Positions 18,183 to 27,460 of a stretch of DNA of 64,000 bases are shown here, in pieces. The position numbers were made by a program, and so were the translations under genes. The notes beneath the pieces are model-generated. The model was not told where the DNA came from, ran no database searches, and saw nothing but the letters and a program-made list of their open reading frames with translations. Position 1 is the first letter of the stretch. Every line of letters starts with the position of its first letter. Origin of the DNA: Thalassotalea sp. HSM 43 (GTDB taxonomy: Bacteria > Pseudomonadota > Gammaproteobacteria > Enterobacterales > Alteromonadaceae); NCBI RefSeq assembly GCF_004752005.1, contig NZ_CP038493.1, forward strand, positions 3,310,302-3,374,301, given 5' to 3'.

Positions 18183-19244
18183 CTATGACTTACTTTGCAC
18201 GTTCACTTTTTGTCCGTCGCGCAAGCGTTCAGCACCACGAACCGCAACACGATCGCCTTCGCTAAGCTCACCTTCGATGGCAACCCAATCCCCTTGTCCT
18301 TGACCGACATTCACCGTCATCTTGTGAGCAATATTTTGCTTATCGATTTTCATCACGTAGGTTTGGTTTTTACGCAAAATCAAAGCGTCGCGATGAATGG
18401 CCAATGTTTCTTGATCCGCTTGTACCGGAATTTCAACCTTAACCAGTTGTCCCGCAGTCCAATGACTTACGCTGTCAGCATCAAGCTCGAGGCGCAATTC
18501 AAACGACTGTGAGCGTTGATCGGCAGCAGGGATGATCGCTTGAATTCGGGCGATGGTTTGATATTGCTCATTAAATACCTGCAATTGGCTTTTGTTGTTT
18601 AAGTAGGGCATGTAACGCACAGGCACAAACATACGCACTTGCAGGTTTTCGGTATCTAACATTCGCAATAAGACTTGTGAGCGGTTCACATCGCTGCCTT
18701 CGCGCTCTAGTCGTTCGGTAATGACACCGGCGAATGGCGCGTTGATCTCAGCACGTGCTAGCTGATCGTGTATTTGCTTTAGCTTTAATTCGGCTATTTC
18801 TAAATCGGCCATCGCCAATTCATATTTTGATTTGGTTTGATCTAATTGAAATTCAGCGGCGTTATTATTGGCCTTTAATGCTTCAAGACGCTGTAACTCA
18901 CGTTTGAGGTAACCGATATTAATTTTCTCTCGTTTAATTTGTGCTTGTTGTTCAAGTTGCATCAGTTCAAGTGGCAGAGTATCCATTTTCACTAATACAT
19001 CGCCTTTACTCACGAATGTGCCTGGCTCGACTAACCAAGTAAGCTGACCATTGACACCGGCGGTAATGGCAATGTTGGAGCGGCTATACACGGTACCGAG
19101 TAAATTGGCACTCGGTGATAACTTGGTTTGTTTTACTTGTTCGGTTTTTACCGCTGGTGCAGGCGCTTCGCTAGCCCATGCAGCTGTCGCTAACAACAAG
19201 GTGGAAGTCAGCACGGCGGTCAGTTTTTTTGTTAACTTATTCAT
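18183..19244 (-). CDS. RND efflux periplasmic adaptor (membrane fusion protein)
   Basis: 353 residues. A signal peptide ends near ATAAWA. The HlyD/AcrA architecture follows: beta-barrel and lipoyl parts (AGVNGQLTWLVEPGTFVSKGDVL), an alpha-hairpin at about 90-160 (EKINIGYLKRELQRLEALK onward), the second lipoyl half (INAPFAGVITERLEREGSDV), then barrel and membrane-proximal domains ending GERLRDGQKV-like. It would link the RND permease encoded immediately upstream to an outer-membrane channel. The start is 20 bases after the permease stop, so the two form an operon with the adaptor second, the reverse of the acrAB order. No outer-membrane factor is nearby, so a TolC encoded elsewhere is presumably used. 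Confidence 0.92.
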   Translation of the reverse strand: MNKLTKKLTAVLTSTLLLATAAWASEAPAPAVKTEQVKQTKLSPSANLLGTVYSRSNIAITAGVNGQLTWLVEPGTFVSKGDVLVKMDTLPLELMQLEQQAQIKREKINIGYLKRELQRLEALKANNNAAEFQLDQTKSKYELAMADLEIAELKLKQIHDQLARAEINAPFAGVITERLEREGSDVNRSQVLLRMLDTENLQVRMFVPVRYMPYLNNKSQLQVFNEQYQTIARIQAIIPAADQRSQSFELRLELDADSVSHWTAGQLVKVEIPVQADQETLAIHRDALILRKNQTYVMKIDKQNIAHKMTVNVGQGQGDWVAIEGELSEGDRVAVRGAERLRDGQKVNVQSKS

Positions 19245-19264
19245 AATGGTTTCTCATTTCCGTG

Positions 19265-22200
19265 TTAATTGACGGCAACAGGTTGTTGTTCATTGCTCTT
19301 GCTTTTGGTCTTGGCAAGTTGATTGTCTTGAGCACTGCCAAGTCGTAGCAGACTAGGTAGTAATATCAGTGTGAAAATGGCGCTGATTGCCATACCTCCG
19401 ACAATGACCGTCGCCAAACCACGATATATTTCGGCACCAACGCCGGGCATGACCATCAAAGGTAACATGCCAAATAAACTGGTCAGGGTACTCATATATA
19501 CTGGGCGCGCACGAATGCGCACCGCTTGCGCTACAGCGTCACTGCGACTGGCGCCAAGTCGTTCGGCACTGCGAGTTTGGTCGACCAGCAAAATAGCATT
19601 GTTAACGACCAGTCCAAGCAAAATAATAAAGCCAATCATGGTCAGTAAATCCAACGACTGAAAGCTGAACAGATTTAATACATACAAAGACATCACGCCG
19701 CCAGCAACCGCTAATGGCATAACCAGTAACACTAAAAAGCTGTCTTTCGCGGACTTGAACAAGGCCGTCATTAGCAAGAATAAAATGATTAGCGCCAAAG
19801 CAAAATTGGTCAGCATATCATTAATGGCATTGGCCATTTTATTGGCATTACCACTGAGTTTGATACTGGCATCGCTTGGCAATACTTGGCGCATCTGCGG
19901 GATGACTTGGTTGTTTAAGGCGCTGAGCGCTTCTTCCATAGACATAGATTCAGGTGGATACACCGTTAATGTCACCGTGCGTTTACCATCAACTCGACGC
20001 AATTGCGTTGGCCCGACGGTACGACGAATTTCGGTTAACTCGCCGAGGGTTTGCACACCAGCAAGCGGTGTATAAATAGGCATCTGCGCTAACTCGTCTG
20101 GGTTATTCCATAACGAACCACGCAAAATAACGTTCATTCGTTCATTACCATCAAAGTATTCGCTAACAAATAAGCCGTCGGTAAACGCTCTGACGGCATT
20201 AGCGATGTCACTGCGGTTTAATCCAGCTTGGGCGATGCGTCTGTCGTTCGGCAATAATTGCAGCTCAGGCTCTGCCATAGACAGGCCAGGCACAGGTTGT
20301 GCACCGACACCGGGTAAATGAGTTTGAATAGCACCAAGTCCGGCTTGTGCTGTTTGCATCAACTCATCCAGATCGGAGCCTTGAATATCGATATTAATCG
20401 AGCGACCATTACCACCACCGCTGACGTTGATCATCGAACCTCGGAATAAGTAGACTTGGGTATCTGGCAATCCAGCCAAAATGTCATTTTGCACAATATC
20501 CATCAACTCTTCGACGTGCTCTGCATCATCGGCATAGATAAAACCACCACTCATGCTGGCGCCATAAGAGTAAAAGTTATAACTCTTGATCTTAGGCATC
20601 TTGTCACCATTTAGGTGCGGGTCGATACGTTCTTTAACCAGTTGTGCCATTTCTTGGTCGACAAAATTGAGATTGCCACCAGGTGGTAAACTGATATTGA
20701 AAAAGAAACCATCAATCGGGGCACGAGGCATAAAGTCGGTTTTTGGAATAAGCAATATACTGAGCGTTAATGAACCGCCCAACAGTAAGGCTATCCAGCT
20801 AAGTTGCTTACTCGTGGTGTCGGTCAAGCGCATCACAAATTGCGTTAGCTTGTGCCAATATTGCGCCATCGGGTCAACTTGGCAATATTCTTTTAACCAG
20901 TATTTACTGGCAATAGGCAAAACAGTTATTGCCGCTAATAACGAAGCGATGACCGCAATCGATAAGGTCAGTGCTAAGTCCGAAAATAACTGACCTTCAA
21001 TGCCTTCCATAAACAGGATAGGTAAGAAAATGGCAACACTGGTTGCGGTTGACGCAAATAAAGCTCCGGTAACCTGAGTGGCACCACGGACAACTGCTTT
21101 GTGTTTATCCATGCCTTCGGCGCGAAGTCGGACAATATTTTCTTGTACGATGATCGCCGCATCTAACACTAACCCAACAGCAAATGCCAGACCCGCTAGG
21201 GAGATAACATTTAAACTGCGATCGAATACGCTTAATGCTAAAAACGCCACCATCAAAGAAACTGGAATTGTGGTGGCGATGATCAAGGTTGGTTTAAGGC
21301 CGCGTAAGAATAACCACAAGATGGCAAAGGCAAGCAAGACACCGAGGCCAAGATTACTTTTTACTAAGGTTAGCGCGTTGCGAATATGTACGGATGAATC
21401 AAAACTTAAATCAATGGTTAAGCCATTATCGGCCAGTACGCCTTGATTCAATTCATTGATGGCTAGATTGATATCATCTAACAGTTTGACGGTATTGGCA
21501 TCGTTATTTCGAGTCACCGTAATATAATAAGCTGGCGCACCATTGCGCAGTGTTAGGCCAAATCTGTCGACTAAGGTTTCTTCAACATGAGCGATATCTT
21601 TTAAGTAAATAGGTCGTTGATCTTGATAACCAATGATCATTTCCAACATCGTACTAACGTCGTATTGACCGATAAAGCGCACGGTATATTGACGGCGACC
21701 GACATCGGCAAAACCACCTGAAATATCAGAGGAACGCGCAATTTTACTGCTGATTTCGCCAATTTCGATACCCATGGCGGCGGCTAAATAGGGGTCAAAA
21801 CTGATACGTAACTCTTTAGCTCGTCGCGAATTTAGATTGACCTGACCAATCCCTGGGATACGCGATAGTCTCGGTTCGACCACATCTTCAATAATCTTTT
21901 GGTAGCTTGAAATGTCTTTATTGGGGTTACTCTCGACAACCTTAACTAACAATGATGCAGCATTTGGGCCACCACGACCACCACCTGCCGCGACGACAGG
22001 TTCCATAGCATCTAGCGGTAATGGTGGTGCCTGATTGAGGTTGTTAATCACGTCCAACATCGCTTGTTGCATGTTGGTCCCTATATCGAAGGTTAAGGTG
22101 ATATTACCAAACCCGCTATTGATATTGGTGGTGACGTCGGTGACACCTCGGGTGTTTTTTACCACATTTTCTTGTGGCTCGATGATCACCGATTCAAGCT

Positions 22201-22372
22201 CTTGCGGCGAGGCACTGCGCCATCCGGTGGAAATGGTTATTTGTGGTTGTTCAATATCTGGCGTGAGCTGAATAGGTAACTTACTGATACTGATCAATCC
22301 AAACACAAAAATCAGTGCGGTTATCACCAGCACAGCTGCGGGATTTTTCAGTGAACTTCGGGTTAAGTTCAT
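19265..22372 (-). CDS. RND multidrug efflux permease (AcrB-like)
   Basis: Inner-membrane proton-driven exporter of the HAE1/AcrB superfamily, 1035 residues, with two large periplasmic loops and 12 membrane segments. TM4 reads GLVLDAAIIVQEN, so the first of the two relay aspartates (D404) is kept and the second is Ala. TM10 reads GLVVNNAILLVDQ, with Asn where AcrB has the relay Lys. The protein therefore belongs to a subgroup with a simplified proton site. I chose the ATG at 22372 because AAGGA lies six bases upstream; the in-frame ATG at 22411 has no ribosome site. Substrate unknown. Confidence 0.92.
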   Translation of the reverse strand: MNLTRSSLKNPAAVLVITALIFVFGLISISKLPIQLTPDIEQPQITISTGWRSASPQELESVIIEPQENVVKNTRGVTDVTTNINSGFGNITLTFDIGTNMQQAMLDVINNLNQAPPLPLDAMEPVVAAGGGRGGPNAASLLVKVVESNPNKDISSYQKIIEDVVEPRLSRIPGIGQVNLNSRRAKELRISFDPYLAAAMGIEIGEISSKIARSSDISGGFADVGRRQYTVRFIGQYDVSTMLEMIIGYQDQRPIYLKDIAHVEETLVDRFGLTLRNGAPAYYITVTRNNDANTVKLLDDINLAINELNQGVLADNGLTIDLSFDSSVHIRNALTLVKSNLGLGVLLAFAILWLFLRGLKPTLIIATTIPVSLMVAFLALSVFDRSLNVISLAGLAFAVGLVLDAAIIVQENIVRLRAEGMDKHKAVVRGATQVTGALFASTATSVAIFLPILFMEGIEGQLFSDLALTLSIAVIASLLAAITVLPIASKYWLKEYCQVDPMAQYWHKLTQFVMRLTDTTSKQLSWIALLLGGSLTLSILLIPKTDFMPRAPIDGFFFNISLPPGGNLNFVDQEMAQLVKERIDPHLNGDKMPKIKSYNFYSYGASMSGGFIYADDAEHVEELMDIVQNDILAGLPDTQVYLFRGSMINVSGGGNGRSINIDIQGSDLDELMQTAQAGLGAIQTHLPGVGAQPVPGLSMAEPELQLLPNDRRIAQAGLNRSDIANAVRAFTDGLFVSEYFDGNERMNVILRGSLWNNPDELAQMPIYTPLAGVQTLGELTEIRRTVGPTQLRRVDGKRTVTLTVYPPESMSMEEALSALNNQVIPQMRQVLPSDASIKLSGNANKMANAINDMLTNFALALIILFLLMTALFKSAKDSFLVLLVMPLAVAGGVMSLYVLNLFSFQSLDLLTMIGFIILLGLVVNNAILLVDQTRSAERLGASRSDAVAQAVRIRARPVYMSTLTSLFGMLPLMVMPGVGAEIYRGLATVIVGGMAISAIFTLILLPSLLRLGSAQDNQLAKTKSKSNEQQPVAVN

Positions 22373-22726
22373 TCGTTGTCCTTTAACGTAGCGATAGGCC
22401 GGAACATTCATTAAGCGCGGCTTAACGAAAAACAGTGAGCGCTGTATGTATTTGCCATCGAGTAAACACAGGCAAATGTAACTAGCAAATGTAGTTGGCC
22501 GACAATATTGTGCTGATTATGGATAGCTAGACTATGATCAGCAAAGCATTTTAGGTCTATCGCCATTTTTACGGGATAAATGACGGGAGATGTCAAGGCT
22601 GAAATTGTGCTGATAATGTAATCCACTTGTAATTAAGTAACAGTGCCGCATATGTCGAAAAGTCACTAATAAACAGCAGTTTGTATATGTTTGATGATTA
22701 TTTGAGCATTAATTACATAATGTTAC

Positions 22727-22754
22727 TTGCATATTTTTAACAAAAAGGTATGAT
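22727..22754 (+). promoter_or_regulatory. sigma-70 type promoter of deaD
   Basis: TTGCAT (22727-22732), 16-base spacer, TATGAT (22749-22754). Transcription would begin near 22761 and leave a leader of about 265 bases before deaD. Confidence 0.6.
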
Positions 22755-22760
22755 GCGCCC

Positions 22761-23027
22761 TCGATTGCAACACGTAATAGGGTCAAAGCTAAATAAGCTT
22801 GCTGACCAACATAAGTTGCACAAAGAGTGGGTTATTTCCGCCATCCGACTTCTAAGCTGGTTCCCTGAGTATTATGCAGCCAGCCCATGTCTAAATAGTA
22901 AGTTGCTTTCAACTTAACTATCGCCATAAGTCGCCAGGTGGATAACGAATATGAATTTGCAGTTATTTGCCTGGACGAACAATTTAGCTCGTCTGTACTG
23001 AGCTGCCTTTAAAATAGAAGACTATTA
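22761..23027 (+). promoter_or_regulatory. long structured 5' leader of deaD
   Basis: About 265 bases between the predicted start of transcription and the helicase ATG. Small stems can be drawn, for example AAGTTG/CAACTT near 22902-22917 and AGCTC/GAGCT near 22985-23003. Long leaders are known for cold-induced genes such as E. coli deaD/csdA and cspA; that this leader acts in cold response is inference. Confidence 0.55.
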
Positions 23028-24845
23028 ATGACTGATACCAACAATGCTGCCGTCAGCTTTGACGACTTAGGCTTGCCTGAATTTTTATTATCTGCAATTA
23101 AGGACATGGGCTTTAGTGTTCCAACTCCGATTCAGGAAAAAACCATTGTACCTTTACTACAAGGGCACGATGTATTGGGTGAAGCCCAAACCGGTACAGG
23201 TAAAACTGCTGCGTTTGGTTTACCAGCGCTAGCAAAAATTGATACTAAATTGCGTCGTCCGCAAATGTTAGTCTTGGCTCCAACACGTGAGTTGGCGATT
23301 CAGGTTGCTGAGGCGTTAGAAGACTTTGCGAAAAACGTTAAAGGTTTACGCATTGCCACGTTATACGGTGGTCAATCATACGGTCCACAATTATCACAGC
23401 TAGAAAAAGGTGCACAAGTTGTTGTTGGTACCCCTGGCCGTTTAATGGATCACTTGCGTCGTAAAACATTAAAGCTAGCTGATGTAAGCTTTTGTGCATT
23501 AGACGAAGCGGATGAGATGTTAAACATGGGTTTCTTGGAAGATATTGAGTGGATTCTTGATCATCTTGCAAAAGACACCCAAATGGCGTTGTTCTCTGCT
23601 ACTATGCCACCAGCAATCAAAAAAGTTGCCGATCGTTTCCTTGACAAGCCTGTGCATGTAAAAATCGCACATAAGAAAGAGTCAAAGAAAAACATCACTC
23701 AGTTGGCATGGAAAGTAACCGGTGTTAATAAAAACACTGCACTTGAGCGTATCATTGAAACTCAAGACTTTGATGCAATGTTGATATTCGTGCGTACTCG
23801 TAATGACACAATTACAGTAAGCGAGCTGTTAGAGCGTCAAGGTTACCCTTGTGCTGCATTGAATGGTGATATGAACCAAGCACAGCGTGAGCGCACCGTT
23901 GAACAGCTTAAAAACGGTAAGATTTCTGTGATGATCGCCACCGATGTTGTTGCACGTGGTTTGGATATTCCACGCATTGACATGGTAATCAACTATGACT
24001 TACCAGGCGATACTGAATCATACGTGCACCGTATCGGTCGTACCGGTCGTGCAGGTCGCGAAGGTACCGCATTGTCATTTGTTCGTCCTCGCGAAATGTA
24101 CAACTTGCGTCACTACGAACGTGCTACCTCTGGTCAAATCAATAGTTTTGAAATGCCAGCTATCGAAGAAATCGGTAAAAAGCGTGTTCAACGTGTGCAA
24201 AAAGAAATCATGGACATCGCTGCTAAGCAAGACTTATCTCACATGATGAAAGTGCTTGAGCAAATGACCGAACAGACTGAATTTAGCATGGAATATTTGG
24301 CCGCTGCCTTGTTGTATCAAAAGCAGCTTAAACAGCCTCTACAACCAAAAGAAGATCCTCGTGAACGTCGTATGCGTGATGATCGTCGAGATGGTCGTGA
24401 CAATCGTGATGAGCGTCGTGCTCGTAGCGACCGCGGTGAACGTCGTGGTGATCGTCGCCCAGAACGTGGTAATGAACGTCGCACAGAACGTAATGACAAT
24501 CGTCCAGATCGTGGTGAACGTCGTCGCAGTTCAGGTCCTCGTGTAGAAGTTGATTGGCAAGCATACCGTATTGAAGTAGGTAAAGAGCATGGTGCTCGTC
24601 CTGGTGATATCGTTGGTGCCATTGCAAATGAAATCTCATTGGATAGTGCATACATTGGTCAAATCGATTTACACGAACAACATTCGATCGTGCATTTACC
24701 AAAAGGTATGCCGAAAGATTCATACAACAAGCTACGTACAGTACGTATTCGTCGTAAGCAGCTTGATATCACAGTGTCAGATGAAGCGGTTGCAGCAGCT
24801 CCGCGTCGTCGTACCAACAAAGGTGAGCGTCGTCGCGCCCACTAA
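23028..24845 (+). CDS. deaD: DEAD-box ATP-dependent RNA helicase DeaD/CsdA
   Basis: RNA helicase of ribosome assembly and cold adaptation. All core motifs are present: Q motif (PTPIQEKTI), motif I AQTGTGKT (53-60), PTRELA, TPGR, DEAD at 159-162, SAT, RGLDIPRI and HRIGRTGRAGR. The C-terminal extension has a tract of Arg, Asp and Glu at about 445-505 (units such as DRRDGRDNRDER) and then a DbpA-type RNA-binding domain (about 507-590), which together identify DeaD rather than RhlE or SrmB. 605 residues against 629 in E. coli. The gene is monocistronic, with its own promoter, long leader and strong terminator. Confidence 0.95.
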   Translation: MTDTNNAAVSFDDLGLPEFLLSAIKDMGFSVPTPIQEKTIVPLLQGHDVLGEAQTGTGKTAAFGLPALAKIDTKLRRPQMLVLAPTRELAIQVAEALEDFAKNVKGLRIATLYGGQSYGPQLSQLEKGAQVVVGTPGRLMDHLRRKTLKLADVSFCALDEADEMLNMGFLEDIEWILDHLAKDTQMALFSATMPPAIKKVADRFLDKPVHVKIAHKKESKKNITQLAWKVTGVNKNTALERIIETQDFDAMLIFVRTRNDTITVSELLERQGYPCAALNGDMNQAQRERTVEQLKNGKISVMIATDVVARGLDIPRIDMVINYDLPGDTESYVHRIGRTGRAGREGTALSFVRPREMYNLRHYERATSGQINSFEMPAIEEIGKKRVQRVQKEIMDIAAKQDLSHMMKVLEQMTEQTEFSMEYLAAALLYQKQLKQPLQPKEDPRERRMRDDRRDGRDNRDERRARSDRGERRGDRRPERGNERRTERNDNRPDRGERRRSSGPRVEVDWQAYRIEVGKEHGARPGDIVGAIANEISLDSAYIGQIDLHEQHSIVHLPKGMPKDSYNKLRTVRIRRKQLDITVSDEAVAAAPRRRTNKGERRRAH

Positions 24846-24875
24846 GCTGATACGCACAAACGTGATCTAAATGAT

Positions 24876-24902
24876 AAAAGGAGGCCATAGGCCTCCTTTT
24901 TT
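24876..24902 (+). terminator. Rho-independent terminator of deaD
   Basis: Perfect stem of AAAAGGAGGCC and GGCCTCCTTTT around ATA, ending in T6. Confidence 0.93.
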
Positions 24903-25078
24903 GATCCCACGCCTTGGCCATTATCAATAAAAGCTAAAAACTGATTCCAGTATTCTCGCATTATCAACTCCGCTCAATACCGCTATGCTGTTAACCAAAT
25001 GTTAATGCGCGTCTTGTCATTTGACGTTAAAAGACGCCATTTTTTAATCGTAATGTATTATGTTTTCTGGAGAGGCAA

Positions 25079-25933
25079 ATGGAGTACAAGAATTTTCAAA
25101 CGTTCACTGTCGAGGTTAAAGACGCTGTTGCGTGGGTTACCTTTGATTTTGGCCCTGTTAATGTCCAAGGACAGGAAATGCTGGCTGATCTAAGCAGTCT
25201 GGCACTGCGACTTGAACGTGATAGAGACGTTAAAGTTGTGGTATTCCAATCCGCTAACCCTGAGATATGGGTTTGCCATTATGACACCAATTTACTTCGC
25301 GATATGTCACAACAAGCTGTGTCGCGAGAAGAGGCGCAGTTACTCGATTTACAGGCCGTGTGCGAGCGCATCAGTAAAGTACCACAGGCGACGATTGCCA
25401 AATTAGAGGGCTATGCCCGCGGTGGTGGCCATGAATTTGCTTTAGCCTGTGACATGAGGTTTGCTGCACGAGGCAAATTTAAATTCATGCAAATGGAAGT
25501 TGGTATGGGGATTTTACCCTGTGGCGGAGGTGCATCTCGCATGGCAAGACAGGTCGGTCTTGGTCGAGCGATGGAAATCATCTTGAGTGCTCGTGATTTT
25601 GATGCCGACGAAGCCGAAGCGTGGGGCACCATAAACAAAGCGATGGAACCCGATGAGATCGGCCCCTATGTTGAAAACCTCGCAAATCGCATCGCTCAGT
25701 TTCCGGCAGAATCGATTAATGCGTGCAAGCAGATGGTCTATGAATCGATTGATAAACCGATCGCTGAGGCGTTAAAAGCCGAAGCATATTGGTTGTATCA
25801 GGCGACCAGTAAAACCCCAGCGATTAAACGGTTTACCTGGGCCGATGAGCAAGGCGCGCAGTTTGAGATTGATAACCAACGTAATTGGCCAGCAATGGTG
25901 ATGCAAATCCAATCGATACAAAACGATGAATAA
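25079..25933 (+). CDS. crotonase-family enzyme (enoyl-CoA hydratase/isomerase)
   Basis: 284 residues with the crotonase fold. The oxyanion-hole segment is ARGGGHEFALACD, and both catalytic-type glutamates of enoyl-CoA hydratase are kept (E119 in GGGHE, E140 in MQMEVGMG). The C terminus is a helical region with many aromatic residues. It probably acts on an acyl-CoA thioester in the cytoplasm, but hydratase, isomerase and hydrolase activities cannot be told apart here. Start ATG at 25079 has GGAGAGG just upstream. There are no other fatty-acid genes beside it; a TTGACG at 25021 could be a -35 box but no good -10 is seen. Confidence 0.85.
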   Translation: MEYKNFQTFTVEVKDAVAWVTFDFGPVNVQGQEMLADLSSLALRLERDRDVKVVVFQSANPEIWVCHYDTNLLRDMSQQAVSREEAQLLDLQAVCERISKVPQATIAKLEGYARGGGHEFALACDMRFAARGKFKFMQMEVGMGILPCGGGASRMARQVGLGRAMEIILSARDFDADEAEAWGTINKAMEPDEIGPYVENLANRIAQFPAESINACKQMVYESIDKPIAEALKAEAYWLYQATSKTPAIKRFTWADEQGAQFEIDNQRNWPAMVMQIQSIQNDE

Positions 25934-25949
25934 CAAATGAGCTTTGCTA

Positions 25950-26075
25950 TCAACGGGGGCGGTAATTGTTGATGATGTTGTAGAAGCCGCGAAAGCCCTG
26001 AAGGCCGTAAAAACCGTAAGGCCCGAAAATATAGAATAAAAAAGCAGCTCCTAAGAGCTGCTTTGCTGTGTATTA
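25950..26075. repeat. degenerate 9-base repeat and short open frames
   Basis: Five consecutive 9-base units (25983-26027), each with a GCC/CCG core after a purine run, for example GAAGCCGCG, AAAGCCCTG and AAGGCCGTA. The region is open on both strands: a 30-codon plus-strand frame from a TTG, Lys/Ala-rich and ending NIE, and a 40-codon minus-strand frame rich in Gly, Phe and Tyr with no start codon. It is too short to call a gene. Confidence 0.45.
26036..26065 (-). terminator. Rho-independent terminator of the DUF1254 gene
   Basis: Stem AAAGCAGCTC/GAGCTGCTTT with a CTAA loop. On the minus strand it ends in a run of six T, which suits the leftward gene that stops at 26100. Confidence 0.85.
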
Positions 26076-26099
26076 TACGTTGACGTTACGCGCTACGTG

Positions 26100-27116
26100 T
26101 TATTTTACCGCTTTTAGATCCTTGAGAGGGTTCCACTGACCGGATTTAACCTTGTAGCTTGAACCATATGAGCGCCAAGTCACTGACCATTCATCGACAC
26201 CATCGGTCGTAATGTTATTGATGGCGTCTTCGCCGCAGTTGATGCTAACGGTATAGGTACCATCTTTGTTAGCTACAGCGTCTCGACTATTGATTACGTT
26301 GTCGCCTAATGGCAGTAACCAACCCTCGGCATCGTACAAAGTGAACGACCAAAACTCATCGACACGTGGATCTTCAAAGGTTGTCTGCATACATTGTGTG
26401 CCTTTGATGTTGTTTGACATTTGGTAGTTGTTGACACTAAATGCCATGCCACCCCAGCCTGCCGCATTAGATAGCGAGCGCGTCAGCGGGTCAATGGTGT
26501 CCTTATCGTAGGCATACTCAAGAAATATACCGGAATCAATGGCCTGTTTGTTTAGCTTGGTCCATAGCGCATCTCGGTCGGCTTTATTATAACGAGGTGT
26601 GATATATGAACGTGTGCCAAAATCCGTTACAGATAATGTTTTTTGCGCTTGGCGTGCTTTATCAAGGCCTTCTTCTAGGCCTATTCTAAAAATAACCAAA
26701 ACGAAACCATCGGAAGGAGCGACATCAAAACCACCTGGCGTCCAGACGTAGTCTTTGGCAAAACCATTTTCATCCAACACCAAGGCGGATTGAAATATGC
26801 CATTATCAGGTTGCTCAATATGAATACCTTTTTGATTGTCATAAAGACCGACGGTGTATAGCGTATCGCGGTTAGCGCGAATCGTTGGTGCAGGTCCTGC
26901 AGGGTAGTAGTCGGTTAAATCAACCGAGCTATTCATAATGCCCTTGCTGGCCCACTTATTGAAATTAACAGCGGCTTCAACTTGGTCAAAATTGTCCATG
27001 GTCACTGGGATGGTTTTATCATACTCTTTACCATCAATGGCCATATCCGCTAAAGCTGCACCACTTAACAGCGACGATATCATCACGGTACTGGTTAATA
27101 ATGTTTTAAGTTTCAT
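26100..27116 (-). CDS. periplasmic DUF1254/DUF1214 domain protein
   Basis: 338 residues with a clear signal peptide (ISSLLSGAALA). The N-terminal half has the DUF1254 signature around TIRANRDTLYTVGLYD, and the C-terminal half the DUF1214 signature (FWSFTLYDAEGWLLPLG). Both domains together make a known two-domain family of exported proteins with no defined reaction. Start ATG has AAAGGA nine bases upstream. It is the only gene of its transcript and is divergent from the oxidoreductase gene; a strong terminator follows. Confidence 0.85.
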   Translation of the reverse strand: MKLKTLLTSTVMISSLLSGAALADMAIDGKEYDKTIPVTMDNFDQVEAAVNFNKWASKGIMNSSVDLTDYYPAGPAPTIRANRDTLYTVGLYDNQKGIHIEQPDNGIFQSALVLDENGFAKDYVWTPGGFDVAPSDGFVLVIFRIGLEEGLDKARQAQKTLSVTDFGTRSYITPRYNKADRDALWTKLNKQAIDSGIFLEYAYDKDTIDPLTRSLSNAAGWGGMAFSVNNYQMSNNIKGTQCMQTTFEDPRVDEFWSFTLYDAEGWLLPLGDNVINSRDAVANKDGTYTVSINCGEDAINNITTDGVDEWSVTWRSYGSSYKVKSGQWNPLKDLKAVK

Positions 27117-27460
27117 GGTTCGGTTCCTTTAAAGATATATAATCTGACTAAATAAATGTTTTACTGGGCTTTTTTCGAGTAAACCAAGTTGATATGTGAC
27201 AATTATGGTTGAAGATTTGTTTTTTTTCTAACGGATAAAATGCATACTTAATATGTGTTGTGTGCATAATAGTTCCAAAGCATTACCCTTTATTGTGTTG
27301 ACTGGTGGGGCGGGACAAGCTGATTAGCGGTTACTATTGACTATCATTAACACTATTAATGCCCATGTTATTGACACTAAATGCTCATTTTCGCCTATCT
27401 TTTATGACACTAATGGTTAAATACATATTTCATTCTCTACTCTCTTGCTAAGGACACTTT
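27117..27460. other. 344-base divergent intergenic region
   Basis: Lies between the DUF1254 gene and the oxidoreductase gene. It contains the inverted repeat CATTAA-N5-TTAATG (27345-27361) and related short stretches (TTGACACTAAATG, ATGACACTAATGG) that could be operator copies. No gene is supported. Confidence 0.55.
27371..27401 (+). promoter_or_regulatory. possible promoter of the oxidoreductase gene
   Basis: TTGACA (27371-27376) with CTATCT or TATCTT 18-19 bases downstream. The -35 box is perfect, the -10 box is poor and the spacing is slightly long. Confidence 0.4.

Larger units (their letters stand above)
22373..23027. other. 655-base divergent intergenic region, RND pump / deaD
   Basis: The left part is the upstream region of the RND operon. 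It holds GCAAATGTA twice in direct orientation 13 bases apart (22472-22480, 22485-22493) next to an inverted ATTTGCC, and a 15-base element ATTGTGCTGATTATG at 22507 that recurs with one change at 22604. The right part carries the deaD promoter and its long leader. No gene is supported here. Confidence 0.65.

Noticed and set aside
22411-22626. 71-codon leftward frame just upstream of the RND permease
   Set aside because: Poor ribosome site, no family-like sequence, and it covers the likely promoter and repeat region of the pump.
24317-24723. Arg- and His-rich leftward frames inside deaD
   Set aside because: They mirror the CGT-rich Arg/Asp tract of the helicase; composition alone keeps the frames open.
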